Assembly: GCA_024867545.1 (NCBI GenBank)
Contig: JANFNE010000009.1
Coordinates: 842,501 to 906,500, forward strand
Origin: Phytopythium helicoides
Lineage: Eukaryota > Oomycota > Peronosporomycetes > Pythiales > Pythiaceae
DNA: 64,000 nucleotides
Reading direction: 5' to 3'
A program made the translations under genes and the position numbers. The notes below the pieces were generated by a model. It was not told the origin of the DNA, searched no databases, and saw only the letters and a list, made by a program, of their open reading frames with translations. This document shows positions 1-10,551 of the stretch, piece after piece; the first letter of the stretch is position 1; the number at the start of each line of letters is the position of its first letter.

Positions 1-648
1 TCCGCGTCCTCGACCCAGATCTGGCAGGCGCTTCCCGTCTCTAGCTGGTCCTGCTCGCATCGAGTCCGTGTTTTCAGTCATGGAGTGTAGATACCACCCA
101 CCTAGTGCAGTCACGCACCTCGTGCTTCTTTCCCTCGAGGTAGACGACGCCTCGCACCTCGTAGACACCGAGATCATCCTCGTCCTCCTCCTGCTCCACC
201 GACGTGTCCTCCACCTGCCGCCTCGAGTAATTCCCACCTCCACCTCGATCTCCTCCACCTCCTGAAGCCTTTCCTCCTCCTTCTCGACGCGGAGGTGGCG
301 GCGGGCGACCTCCACGCGGCGGCGGAGGCGGCGGCGCGACGCCCGAGCCGCTGGCCACGTCCTGCGCGTACTTGGCGCGCGCAGCCTCGTCGATCTGGCG
401 CAGCTGGTCCTGCAGCTCCCGCTCGGACTGCGCGGCCTCGTGCTTGGCCTTGCGCTGCTGCTTGAACGTCTCCTCCACGCGGTCCTTGTGCTTGCGGCCC
501 TGCTCGTGGTGCTTGACGCTCTGTGGACGCGTCAGTGGGGCGCCAGCGGTGGCCAACGGACGAGCGCACGCACCAGCTTGTCGCCCTGCATCCACACATT
601 GCAGTACTTGCAGAAGTGCCGCTCGCGCGACACCCAGTAGTCCGTCAT
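1..648 (-). CDS. WBP4: WBP4-like U1-type zinc-finger splicing protein (3' end cut off)
   Basis: The protein starts with ATG at 648-646. It opens with MTDYWVSRERHFCKYC and, across an intron at 521-573, continues SVKHHEQGRKHKDRVEE. This gives the C-x2-C...H-x5-H matrin/U1-C zinc finger that begins WBP4 (FBP21), a spliceosome-associated protein. A charged helix, a Pro/Gly-rich low-complexity stretch and an acidic patch follow (about residues 60-150). A second intron is likely at 51-97, because the frame beyond it (DQLETGSACQIWVEDA) stays open to position 1 while the unspliced frame hits a stop at 74-76. The C-terminus lies outside the window and no WW domain is visible. The family call rests on the N-terminal finger; a related ZMAT-type protein is the alternative. 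It diverges from RPL23. Confidence 0.65.
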
Positions 649-966
649 GCCGCCCGCCACCTTGCCAAGTGCCACGCCTCCATGTTGCCCTTTGCCCGTG
701 GCCTTTTCAGTAGAATACAAAACAATACAGTCTATTTTAAGGTATTATTTGTAATAAATATGTAAATGAAGAGTATGAAATAGTCTTATACTATAAATAA
801 AATATCATAAGGGTATATTTATCAATATTTAAGATTTCTAAAGACTACTGCTGCTATTCCCGAGAACCTCCCTGAGCGGCGGTGGTTGGCTGGCTGGGGG
901 CCGTCGAGCAGCTACGCCGACCGCAATGGGCCATCAGTTCGTGATTCTAACAAGGAAGCAGCAGCA
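649..966. promoter_or_regulatory. Shared divergent promoter, WBP4-like / RPL23
   Basis: This 318-nt gap separates two outward-facing start codons. Positions about 710-850 are strikingly AT-rich, with several TATA-like runs (ATAAATAAAATAT, GTATATTTATCAAT) inside an otherwise GC-rich neighbourhood. I see no other gene or RNA here. That it is a bidirectional promoter is inferred from the layout. Confidence 0.5.
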
Positions 967-1480
967 ATGGCGACGAAGCGTGGTACGTAGGCCCCTGCCA
1001 GCCTCTCAGCCAGCCCTCGAGGGCCCGCAGACGCCCCCAGCAGCGCGCTGACGCCTCGTGTGACGCGCAGGACGCGGTGGCGCCTCGGGCAACAAGTTCC
1101 GCATGACCCTCGGTCTGCCGGTCGGCGCCGTGATGAACTGCGCCGACAACTCGGGCGCCAAGAACCTGTACATCATCGCGGTGTGCGGCATCAAGGGTCG
1201 CCTGAACCGTCTGCCCGCCGCCGGTGTCGGCGACATGGTGCTCGCCACGGTCAAGAAGGGTAAGCCGGACCTCCGTAAGAAGGTCATGCCCGCCGTGGTC
1301 ATCCGCCAGCGCAAGGCTTGGCGCCGCAAGGACGGCGTGTTCCTCTACTTCGAGGACAACGCCGGTGTCATCGTCAACCCCAAGGGTGAGATGAAGGGTT
1401 CGGCCATCACGGGCCCCGTCGGCAAGGAGTGCGCCGACCTGTGGCCGCGTATCGCCTCGAACGCCGGCTCGATCGTCTAA
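967..1480 (+). CDS. RPL23: 60S ribosomal protein L23 (uL14)
   Basis: Exon 1 (967-982) encodes MATKR plus the first base of the next codon. A GTACGT...CGCAG intron runs 983-1070, and exon 2 runs 1071-1480. The product is about 141 residues, the normal length for eukaryotic uL14, and reads through as the classic family: [68 protein letters not shown] and the C-terminal [18 protein letters not shown]. It is a structural component of the large ribosomal subunit near the GTPase-associated interface. The very short first exon followed by an intron is common in ribosomal protein genes. Identification is near certain from the sequence alone. Confidence 0.97.
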
Positions 1481-1642
1481 GGCGTCAATTGCTCTCAGCA
1501 ACAGCTACAACAAGGCTTTCTAGCTCTTCAGTAACTACCACGATGCAGGGGGAGGTCCGCCTTCCCCGGGGTCGCCTTGAGAATCGCGAGTCGTCTGTCA
1601 TTTGCCTGTTTCGGTCCCGAACCTCCGTGGAGCTTCCGACAG

Positions 1643-3963
1643 CTATGCCTTCTTCTTCTTGCCCTTCTTGGCCGCCTTGAGTGCCGCCTCCTCCTCCAGC
1701 CGCCGTCGCTCCTCCTCGTTCTTGGTCTCCTCGCGAATGTCCTTCTTGAGCTGCTTGAGCAAATTTGCAGCCTCCTCAAGCAGAGCCCCCGACACTCCAT
1801 CGACAGCCGATCCCGCTTCCTGTGGCATCAGTTAGCGTGAGCCCCTGACTCAGCAGCTAGAAATCCAGCCTAACAACACCTACCACAGCAGCAGTGACCA
1901 ACTGGGAACGCATCTCCAAAGCTTGGAGAAGCGAGTCGATTATTGTGCCGTCAGGAAATATGTACTTGGCCGGCTCGGTTGGCGGTGCTTCCGAGCCAGG
2001 GATCGGGCCTCCAACGACCTTGAAGTCTACCAGACACGCCTCTAGCTGTACCTCGGCTCGAAGGCGGCTGAGTAACGCTGTAGCCTGCGTGATCAACTGC
2101 TCGCTGGCTCCGAGCGCTCTTGCAGCCACGAGACTCGCGTCAAGTCGAGCAATATCTCGAGCATGAGCCTTGCCGCCCACTGGAACTTGCGACTCGCACA
2201 ATGCGTGGGCACCAAACAGAGTGCATTCGGCTTCTGCTCCACGCACGATTCGTCGAGCGAGGTCCAGCATCTCGGGGGCCACTTGCTCTCGCGTTGCAGC
2301 TTGGAGTGCCAGCTTGAGCGGGGTAAGCAGTGAGCGAGCCCCGATGGGACGCACAAGCATCAGGCCCTTGATCTCTTCTTGCAGCGCTATATGGGCTACG
2401 AGCTTGTAGTACGTTCGTCGAGCATCCTCAAGCAGCGCAGCATCCAGAGCGGCTGCAGCCTTGGCATGAGCTGTCTCCAGAGCTGTGTACAGCGATTCAG
2501 CGTCGGTGTGTGTCAATGTCAGAGCTCGAAGCACAGCCGCATCGGTAGTTAGTAGCGGCGACCGACTGGAACCTGGTGGTGCAGGCTGTGGTTCCTGTTG
2601 CTCAACCTCAGACTTCGCAACCCCATCACTTGCGTTTTCGTTGGAGTCGCCACCTTCAGCTTCTTGTGGAAGAGCACTTGTGTCGACACTTGGAGCCTCG
2701 CTGCCTTCCTCGCCGGCAGTAACTTCGCCACTGATAGCTCCCTCTTCGTCTAGAGGCAAGGCATCCACAGACATATGCTTCGTTGATGGTCTTCCCCTAT
2801 CTACCAGGAGATCGAGAACTTGTTGGATCAGGGTCTGCTTGGTCTCGAGCACCGAGCGGAGGTCTTGCTCAGCTTTGCGCATATCCGTAGCGCATTCTTG
2901 GCAAAACCGAAGTGATCGCTTGGGGACGAAGCCTGGTCCACCACCACTGCTAGGTGCAGTCAAGGCGAGCTCAGCAATGTGAACGCTGGTCGTCGACGAG
3001 CACGGCTTGGTGTCGCAGTAGACATTCGTGCAGCGCTGGCACAAACTCGAGCGGCGGATGCGTGAGAACGTCTCCTTGCACCACTGACACGTTCGCTGCG
3101 CTCGGAACCGAGCCAGCAGCTTCCTGCAGTCTGGCGCCGTCGCCAGGTCCTCCGCACAGTTCCCATATCGATTCCGCACATCTGCGGGTGCTGCATTCGC
3201 CAGCAGAAGCTCTAGCACCTCGCGATGAGCTCCGGCTGCAGCAAGGTGAAGGCTCTGGTTACCGTCTGTGTCTCGGTCCTCAAGGCTGTAGCCAGCTTGG
3301 AGTAGCAATGCAACCGTGTCCGTGTGACCAGCGTAGCTTGCCCAGTGCAGAGGCGTGTTGAGACTGTTCCCTCCAGCAGCAGCTTGAAACCCTAGAGCGT
3401 TGTCTGAGGTCGCATTGCCTCCACCCACAGCTGACGTCCGTCGACTGAGAAGAGGTGAAGACGGTGGAGCGTCCGAGTCTCCCCCATTGCCGGCGTTGTT
3501 GTCGCCTACAGACCGTCTCGCCGTGACGTACATGGCGTCGGCGCCAAGGTCCAGCAGGTACAGCAAGATCTGAGCGCACACACTTTGGTCAGTGGCCCCA
3601 CTGGAGCATCTGGGAACGACTGACAGGTGAACGCACGTTGTTGTTGCCTGCGATCGCCGCAGCGGCAACCGGCGTCCAGCCGCTGGTGGTGATGAACCCC
3701 GCTGGAGCTCCCTCTTTCACGATCTTCCTCACGTCCTCAGCGTCGTCCGCTCCTTTCAGTCGGCACCGCTCGATGAGCCTCAACGCACGCTCCACGTCAG
3801 CAGGCGCCGCGCCGAGCTGCGCCATGGGCTCGGCTCGAATCGGCAGCTCTTCGACGGGCTCCTGGTCCTCGTCGCCCAGCTCATCGTCCGAGGCGTCTGC
3901 GTGTGGAGACATGGGCTTGTCGGCTGCTTTGGCCGCGTCCGCAGGCGACGCGGAGGCTGCCAT
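1643..3963 (-). CDS. Ankyrin-repeat protein with FYVE-like zinc finger
   Basis: The start is ATG at 3963-3961; the frame is open upstream only through a GTG. Exon 1 ends AIAGNNN and a GTGCGT...CTCAG intron joins it to ILLYLLDLGADA. A second intron (GTAGGT...CACAG) near 1840 adds a Lys-rich tail ending KKGKKKKA. The product is about 735 residues. Ankyrin repeats are clear (GWTPVAAAAIAG, NTPLHWASYAGHTDTVALLL, NQSLHLAAAGAHREVLELLL). A Cys-rich finger follows (CQWCKETF, LCQRCTNVYC, RFCQECATDM) with FYVE/RING-type spacing, but it lacks a canonical RRHHCR lipid-binding patch. The remainder is helical with an acidic linker. The likely role is an endosome or membrane-associated scaffold, inferred from domains only. 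No specific orthologue recognised. Confidence 0.85.
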
Positions 3964-4291
3964 GGCTGTAGCCACCACGGGGAATGCACTTCGTGGCCAA
4001 GTTGAAGTGACCAGCCGCGACGGTTCGCCTTGTCATGGATCTGGTGCCATGCCCTCCCAACTACCCTACAAGAATCTCGTGTCCTCTGCTTTTTCAGATG
4101 CGATGAGTCAATGATGTATTGCTAGCACTCGCCTTCGACTCGCGGGTATGGCCGTGGAAAACCCGGCATCCTACGATAAAAAACGATGACTGGGAATGGA
4201 ACCCAGTGAAAATGCAACAATGCCTGAGTATACAGTGCTATCTGCGGGCAACGCTGAGCGTACCTGCAGACACTTTGTGGCTCCTGATGTG
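3964..4291. other. Gap between ankyrin-FYVE start and Fanzor relic stop
   Basis: This stretch of 328 nt is both the upstream region of the ankyrin-FYVE gene and the 3' flank of the Fanzor relic; both genes are on the minus strand. It contains a small perfect stem (CTGGG at 4190-4194, CCCAG at 4202-4206, 7-nt loop) next to an A6 run. A weaker CGGGT/ACCCG pair lies around 4143-4173. No open frame of note. Confidence 0.5.
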
Positions 4292-5902
4292 TTAAGTTGG
4301 CGCTCGGCAAAAAGCGTTAGGTCTTGGTTGACCTCGGAGCATGTTGAGGAGAAACATCAGCATGTTCTTCGAGGCGTTGACGTCGCGGTTCACAGTAGTA
4401 CCAAAACAGCCATTGGATCGGCAATGGAGCACACTATAAACCTTGCACGTCCGCCATTCCTTGTCCGTGCTGTTCTTGACCTTGCAGAGGCAGAGACTGT
4501 ACTGGTATTCTAGCTGCCGGTGGCAACGTGAGTGAAGCTTGCTGGTGCGAAACTCATCAATTGGTTGCACACGACAGTAGTTTCTCAATGTGTGCTCGAG
4601 TCTCTTGACCGGCCCCGCGGGGCACTTCTTGATGAGTCCAGAGTATTCGGTATTGCTCCAATCTCCAAATCCAACCACCGTTCGCCTGCCTGCTTGCTGG
4701 GTCAGTCTCCGACATAGTTCATGAAGCTTCCACATGACGATGCTGACAGTCTTTCCGTCCGTCACGATCTCTCCTGCGAACTTCTTGTTGGCTGTTTCAA
4801 ACTTCTCGATATTGAAGAGACTGTGCCACCAATCGTCTGCGACAGCATTCCAATCATCACCTAAAGGAGGCAAGCGAACACCAGCACGTAGAAGTAGGCT
4901 GTGGAGCGCCGTCTTGCACATCTTGAAGTGCGAGCACTTGAACCCATTCTTTGTCGGCAGGAGACTGAACGTGCGGACCTCTGGGATGTCCTGTCGATGC
5001 TGAAACCGGCGATTCCTCTCCTCAATGTCGGTCAGAATCATGTAGGTGAGAGGAAGCAATCTGTTAGCCTCGTCGGACAAGTAGCCGCTCTCGTTGCGCG
5101 GGATCTGCTCTCGCCAAGCCTGCACCTCGGTGTCGTTGCCGTTGTAGACAGGGTCCAGGATACTCTTGATCATGACGTAGGCCTCAGCACCATTCAAGTC
5201 ATAGACCCGCTTGATGTGACGGTGAAAGCGACGGTGTAAGTTGCGTACGATCGCGTTCTTGGTGTTAGTGGCCATCATTGGGGCTGCGTTCTGCTGCCAC
5301 CCAGCGGTAATCTGCCGGTTGCTTGCACGTCGAGCGTCTTCACCTCGCCAAGTGTTGTACAGCGTGATTGATTACTGGAATACAGGAGACCCGAGTGTGG
5401 AGTTGGCGTTGCAAACACACGATAGGCATCTGTAGAAGAAGACCTGGTTGAGTGGCTCCACTGCATCGCCCAGCTGACACATCCGCACGGCGTGGATGTT
5501 GGCGAGGACGTAAGCCTCCAGCACGGCCTGGTCCATATCCGCCAGCACGGACTCCCACGGCAAATTCATGGTCTCATCGCTCTTGCAAAACGCCTTGAGC
5601 GACGTCTTGACGCACACAAGCGAGGACTTGGCGTTAGCTGCGTCACGAGCTTCGACTTCGGCTCGTCGCCTCCTTGACTGACTCTTGCGTGGTTCTGCAC
5701 TGCGCTTCTTCTTTTTAGATCTAGCACCGCCTGACGTCGGACCAGCTGCACGTGTTGTCTTGGACCGACCTCGACGAGTTGCGGAAGCAGCTCTACTCGT
5801 TGTGGATCTGGATAGACCTGCGGCAGCTTGTCTGATCTTGGACCTGCCTCGCCGGGGACCTGGATCGCCCTCCGTGCCCGATCGAGCGTGCTTGTTTGCC
5901 AT
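4292..5902 (-). pseudogene. Fanzor (eukaryotic TnpB-like) nuclease relic
   Basis: One reading frame runs from ATG at 5902 to TAA at 4292-4294. It is broken only by a TAA at 5372-5374; both halves are in the same frame. The N-terminus is very basic (KKKKRSAEPRK, SQSRRRRAE), nuclear-localisation-like. The body carries Fanzor/TnpB signatures: VRTFSLLPTKNGFKCSHFK, FETANKKFAGEIVTDGK, VVGFGDWSNT, the RuvC-II-type DEFRTSK, a degraded Cys/His zinc ribbon (SKLHSRCH ... HCRSNGC) and RuvC-III NRDVNASKNM. The segment expected between the TDG motif and GFGDWS, which holds RuvC-I (GxDPG) in intact relatives, is absent: TVSIVM runs straight into WKLHEL. About 536 codons in total. Predicted inactive as a nuclease. 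An intron over the stop, or domestication as an RNA/DNA-binding protein, cannot be excluded. No terminal repeats found. Confidence 0.85.
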
Positions 5903-6634
5903 GGTGGCAAATTATACTGTGAGTATGGAGATCAGGGTCGGCAGCCGCTTTCGTTCGTTGCCGTTCGAGAGCGAGTTGGCGCTTCACAATTCAAAACATG
6001 CTATTGTTCCATCATGACCGTTTACGTGTATGCAGGCAGTGCTCCAAAGGCCGCTTTACTAGCTTGCCGTGGGTCATGATGGAGCTCTGGAGATGCTTCC
6101 TATGGTATCTTCAACAAGCAATACGAAGTGTCAATGCAGTGCTGTTGTCATCGCTGGGGGAGGGCATCGCGCAATCAGCTTGAAGCTGATGAACTGCGCT
6201 GCCAGCTTGTCAATTGGACAGTACCGTAACGACAGGTTTATTTAGTTTCACGTCTCCTTTTCCACGTTTTCCGGTGGAGTGAGAGTTTATGTCGATCGTT
6301 GGGCTGAGAAGGGTGAATGTAGAAATGGAGGTGCGCCAATGCCGAGTGTAGCAGACTGCATCGTCGAAAGTCTTGACAAAACTTTCCTTGTGACGACTGT
6401 TTTGTTGAGTGAGGAAATCCAAGCGTCTGCAAAAGCTCACTGCAGACGAAAGAGCGGAGATCGAGAGGCAGACAATATTCGTGTACGAACGATAAGCGGA
6501 TCGTGTTATGATACCGACTCGACTACTATGACGATAGGCTACTAGCTTGCTGCGCGTTCTTTCCGCGCGATCGGGGAAGACCTCTGCGCAGCAGCAGCAG
6601 CGTTTTTCTTTTTTCAACGCACTAAGACATACGT
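5903..6634. other. Gene-free stretch between Fanzor relic and transporter
   Basis: This 732-nt stretch has only short frames without family resemblance. The longest (minus strand 6210-6617 and plus strand 6279-6545) lack credible starts and similarity. It presumably holds the 5' flank of the Fanzor relic and the 3' UTR of the transporter. No tRNA or clear repeat is visible. Confidence 0.5.
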
Positions 6635-8110
6635 CTAGCTGCTGCCGTGCACGGCCGTGTAGTTGTAGTACAGCGTGTTCTGGTACTCCTCGGGGCAGAA
6701 CGGGAACGCGGCCGAGCTGTCCGTGGGGGCGAACAGCGACTTGCCCGTCGTGTACGTCACGTAGCAGCCGAGTCCCGTGCAGACAATGGCCACGAACAGA
6801 CCGGGGATCTTCTCAAGAAGCGAGATCTTGTTCCAGGCCTTCTTGTAGTAGAAGATGATGGGGAGCACAATCGAGTTGGCCGTGTTACACGAGGCACCAA
6901 CGAAGTCGCTGAAGTCACCGAACTTGTCCTTGGCGAGCACAGCGACGATGACGAGCACGACAATGACAGCCAAGCGCAGAATCACGAACTTGATGGCGTT
7001 GGCGCCCTTGTACTCAGCAGCCTCGAGCTCGGCGTCGTCCGTGTTGTAGGCAGTGTCGGCCATCGAGACAATTGACATCTTGGACGTGCGCTCCTTCTCA
7101 ATCACACCCTCAGCAGGAGTCGAGGCATCGGCGTACGAGATGTTGTTCTCAACATCGTCAGCGGGCTTCTGGTGCATGCCGAGAAATAGACGCTCCATGA
7201 TGTAGAAGGCAGGGTTGATGATGACAGCGAAACCGATCGTGATGTGCACCTGCATGAAGATGAAGGCAAGCACGACGGCACCCTGGTCCGGGGAGAAGCC
7301 GAGAGCCGACAGGCCGGTCGAGGCGTCCGGGTAGATGGAGAAGAGCAGGTTGCCCGAGATCTGGCAGCCGACGGCCGAGTAACCCGTGGAGGCGAGCGTC
7401 AGGAAGAGGCACGAGATGAGCGTGAGCGTGGCGAGCACGACACCAGGCATGCGCGTGGGCACGCTGTGCTGGCGCTGCACGTCCGGGATGATGATACCAG
7501 CACCGTAGGCAAGGGCGAGGTTGCCGAAGGCGCCCGTCACTTGCTCAAACGACAGGTCCGGGAAGATGACGGACGGGTGGCCGCGCATGCCGTACATGAC
7601 GACCGAGACACCGATGACGTCGGCAATGATGGTACCCGCGCAGCCGGCGAAGGCGGCGCCAGCTCCCTCCTTGAGGGTCGGGATGAGGCAGACCGGGAGG
7701 ACGACGAGCGCCATGAGGATGATCCAGACCTGCTGGCTGAAGGCACCCGGGAAGAGGTCGTTGAGCAGGGTGCCGCCGAGCACGAGGAAGACGCAGGGGA
7801 TGAGGACGCAGGTACTGATCTGCGCGATGACGGTGAGCCAGCGGCCCCACTTGCCCATGCACCACTCGCCCATGTCACCGTAGGTCTTGACGGACTTGGG
7901 GGCCATGAGCATGGTCTTGGAGATGCACCAGCCGGCGTAGACGTTGGCGAAGGCCATGAAGAGCAGGGCGACCGTCGCGATGGCCGGACCGGCGCGCGAG
8001 AAGTTACCAGGCATACCAAGAGTACCAATGCCGTACACGCAGCAGAAGATGCTGAAGGCGGCCTTGAGGTCGTCGCCCATGATCCACTTGCGGCCCTCGG
8101 ACTTGGTCAT
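6635..8110 (-). CDS. Amino-acid transporter, AAAP family
   Basis: Single exon, 491 residues, from ATG at 8110. The N-terminus matches the AAAP/APC-fold pattern (DDLKAAFSIFCCVYGIGTLGMP), where the GIGTLGMP turn is the typical unwound helix 1. About 11 hydrophobic helices follow: residues 13-35, 40-62, 85-110, 118-140, 147-170, 188-205, 215-240, 255-285, then a charged loop at about 290-350, then 355-375, 385-400 and 410-435. The long cytosolic loop carries acidic and Ser/Thr-rich sequence (STPAEGVIEKERTSKMS). The C-terminus is probably extracellular, with an NYT glycosylation sequon. The protein should move amino acids across the plasma or vacuolar membrane; the substrate cannot be told. A gene-rich GC bias gives long antisense frames, which are ignored here. 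Confidence 0.9.
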   Translation of the reverse strand: MTKSEGRKWIMGDDLKAAFSIFCCVYGIGTLGMPGNFSRAGPAIATVALLFMAFANVYAGWCISKTMLMAPKSVKTYGDMGEWCMGKWGRWLTVIAQISTCVLIPCVFLVLGGTLLNDLFPGAFSQQVWIILMALVVLPVCLIPTLKEGAGAAFAGCAGTIIADVIGVSVVMYGMRGHPSVIFPDLSFEQVTGAFGNLALAYGAGIIIPDVQRQHSVPTRMPGVVLATLTLISCLFLTLASTGYSAVGCQISGNLLFSIYPDASTGLSALGFSPDQGAVVLAFIFMQVHITIGFAVIINPAFYIMERLFLGMHQKPADDVENNISYADASTPAEGVIEKERTSKMSIVSMADTAYNTDDAELEAAEYKGANAIKFVILRLAVIVVLVIVAVLAKDKFGDFSDFVGASCNTANSIVLPIIFYYKKAWNKISLLEKIPGLFVAIVCTGLGCYVTYTTGKSLFAPTDSSAAFPFCPEEYQNTLYYNYTAVHGSS

Positions 8111-10551
8111 CTTGCTCGAGTGGGGCTGGCTTCGGAGACTTGCGGAGACTGGAGCTCGAGGTGGAAAGTTGAGAAGTGAGACCTCGCCTGCGGCCGTCGG
8201 GGCGTGCCGGCACTGTAGACTGCAACCAGCTACAGCGAGCGTAGTGCACAGTCTGCACGGTGCCTACGGTACGAAATGGGGGAGGGAAGCGGCGGGGCGA
8301 CGACGTTCAACGAGTGCGGGCTGTGCCGGCGTTGAGCCCGAGCCTGAGCGGGGCACTTGGTGTTTGTACTGTACAAATCGTGAAGCGGTGCAGCCGAGCG
8401 CGCCCGCCTCTGCGCGCGTGTGGGGCTACGGCGTCACGCGTGCCACTCTACAGTACCACCGACCAAGAGATATACGGACGAGGAGCATCCCCGCCGCAGG
8501 CGGAGGGCGTGATTTGCTAGCAAAATGCACAGGAGCTCGTCGAGCAGTGTACTGTAGCGACCGCCTTGTATGCACAGCACGCTCCAAATGCTCATTTACA
8601 GTGCTCAGCTCAGCAAAGTGAAGACAAAGGCCTCGAGTGCCCCCAGGCTTGTGAACCTTGATTGCACGCCGTCTGGCAGAACGTTAGGTACATGGTCAAG
8701 TGGTTGCACCACCCTGACGACTTCGGATGGCATCGAACGACAGCTTCACTGTAGCCAAGATCAGCCGTCCGAATGTCTCCTCATCCGGCAACTCATGCTC
8801 ATCACGGCTCTCGTGATGATTCCGAGACCCGCTTCAGCAGCGTATCATTCGGTAGCGATGCAAACTTGCTTGACTCCTGCCGCCGCTTGCATCGAGAGAC
8901 CCCGCGTCTGTTTCACCATCAGCTGCCCGCATTTGACGCAAAATGGGTTCGACGGAGCTCTATGCACGCGTTCCTCCGTTGAGCTCGAGCATGAAAAGCG
9001 GCAGACGCTCTGCCAAATGGACCCGCACTTTTGACATGTTTTACAGGCGGTGGCGGCGGCATCACACCATCCGGGATCCGGGTGGAGCGAAGTCGCCTGC
9101 GGTACTGTACGTACAGTCTCAGACGCGCCTCAACTGCGAGGGATCCCTTTCTTGTGCTGGGCGGCAGAGTTGAGACGACGGCGATGACCGCCGAGATATA
9201 CGGAGCGGGGCGACTGCAAGTGGGCAGGGGACCTAGATTCGCCGAATTCTGCGCCGCCCAATGCGCGCGCGCGGAGCTCGTGACGAGCGTTCAGGAGCCA
9301 ACACAACGAGGGCCGACGCCGCCATTGGCTCCGCTGTCTGCACACGCTACCCGGCGGCGGCGCGGCCCAACCTGGCGGCTTCCATGCAGCAGCGCCGCAC
9401 AGTACAGTATAGTATATTTCTAGTCTGCGCTGAAGTTGACGACGGGGCAGGCCAAGCGGGACGAGGCGGAGCGCATGACCTCCTTCCATCTCCGTCCTGG
9501 GTTTAGCGGCCTATTTTGAGGTGTATATAGAAACTATTTGGCTCAAGTATGCACCATCGCACTGGAATGGGGGTGACCCGTTGGTTAGTGACACAACGTC
9601 CTTTTCTAGTAGCGCCGGATCCACAACGTGTTCAGTACCGTACTTTTTCGGGATGGTGACTTACACCGCCCATCACCGGTACAGAGGTTGCAGTGACTGC
9701 AAATCCTCTCTCCGGCTTTTTCGCCCCGCGCCGTGCTCATCCTGAGGACGTGCAGTCTACAGTACCGCACACTTCCCGCAGCAGAGAGCTCGCTTGAACC
9801 TGCCTGCCTCGTCGCTCGAATGATGAGACGCTGTGTCTGTCTCTACAGCTCACATCACTCGACGCCACCGTCGACCCTCAAAGCTCTGGAGCTCCATCAC
9901 CACCTTGCATCCAGCTCGCAGAGCTCGATCGCTCGATGGCACTGCTTCGTTGATGAAGCCCGTCGCCTGCCCGAGCGGGTCGCTGATTGCTCAAACCTCC
10001 ATCGGCGGGCTGGACGCGCAGAGACGCGAAGGCCGGCAGGTGGCTGATCGTCGATCAGTGATCGACAGATCCGGGCACGCTTTCCAGTGTTGCAGAGAGC
10101 GCCGGGCAGCGAGCGGCCACGCGTGCGCAGCGGGGACAAATGTCAGATTTCCGACGCCTCCAACTGGCAGTCGAGAGTGCCGATCAGATCGCCCGTGGCG
10201 GAGCGGCCGCCTCGCTGAAGGCTGCGAGCGCAATGCGATGAACACGACGCTTTCGTGCTGTCTTGAGGCACGGAATGCACCACCCCCATCGACAACTCCG
10301 CCTGCTGCGTCTCATGCGGCTGGCTGGCATCTCGTCACATTTTTGCATCTCATCACATTTGATGGCTACATCACCGGAGCATTTTGATTCGTCAGCCTCC
10401 CACCCAATCACATCCGCGTTGAGCTTTCGTAGCGCAAGGCCATTGGATACTGTTTGCCCAATCACCAACGCAGCTACAATCCACCTTCGCGCAACATCTT
10501 CCCCCTTCGAAACCCTGTCATCCCACCACGACACCTCCCCCGACCATCTCC
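8111..10551. promoter_or_regulatory. 2.4-kb gene-free region with repeated ACTGTA/TACAGT motif
   Basis: No convincing coding exon is visible on either strand. Between 8212 and 9763 the hexamer ACTGTA or its complement occurs ten times: 8212, 8368, 8449, 8551, 8597, 8748, 9104, 9112, 9403 and 9758. Two occurrences sit in perfect palindromes: 8363-8377 (TTTGTAC-T-GTACAAA) and 9104-9117 (ACTGTACGTACAGT). At 10328-10365 there is a short imperfect tandem repeat of CATCTCRTCACATTT. The region lies upstream of both the transporter (leftward) and TMEM208 (rightward), so it is probably a large bidirectional regulatory region. An undetected non-coding RNA is possible. Confidence 0.5.

Noticed and set aside
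4185..4210. tRNA T-arm-like stem (CTGGG-TTCCATT-CCCAG on the minus strand) followed by a T run
   Set aside because: No matching acceptor, D or anticodon stems upstream; position 57 is C rather than a purine. Not a tRNA.
6210..6617. Open frame of 135 codons on the minus strand
   Set aside because: No family resemblance and no support from splice context; low-information intergenic DNA.
7244..8179. Long plus-strand frame opposite the amino-acid transporter
   Set aside because: Shadow of a GC3-rich gene; Glu/Asp/Arg-heavy composition without motifs.
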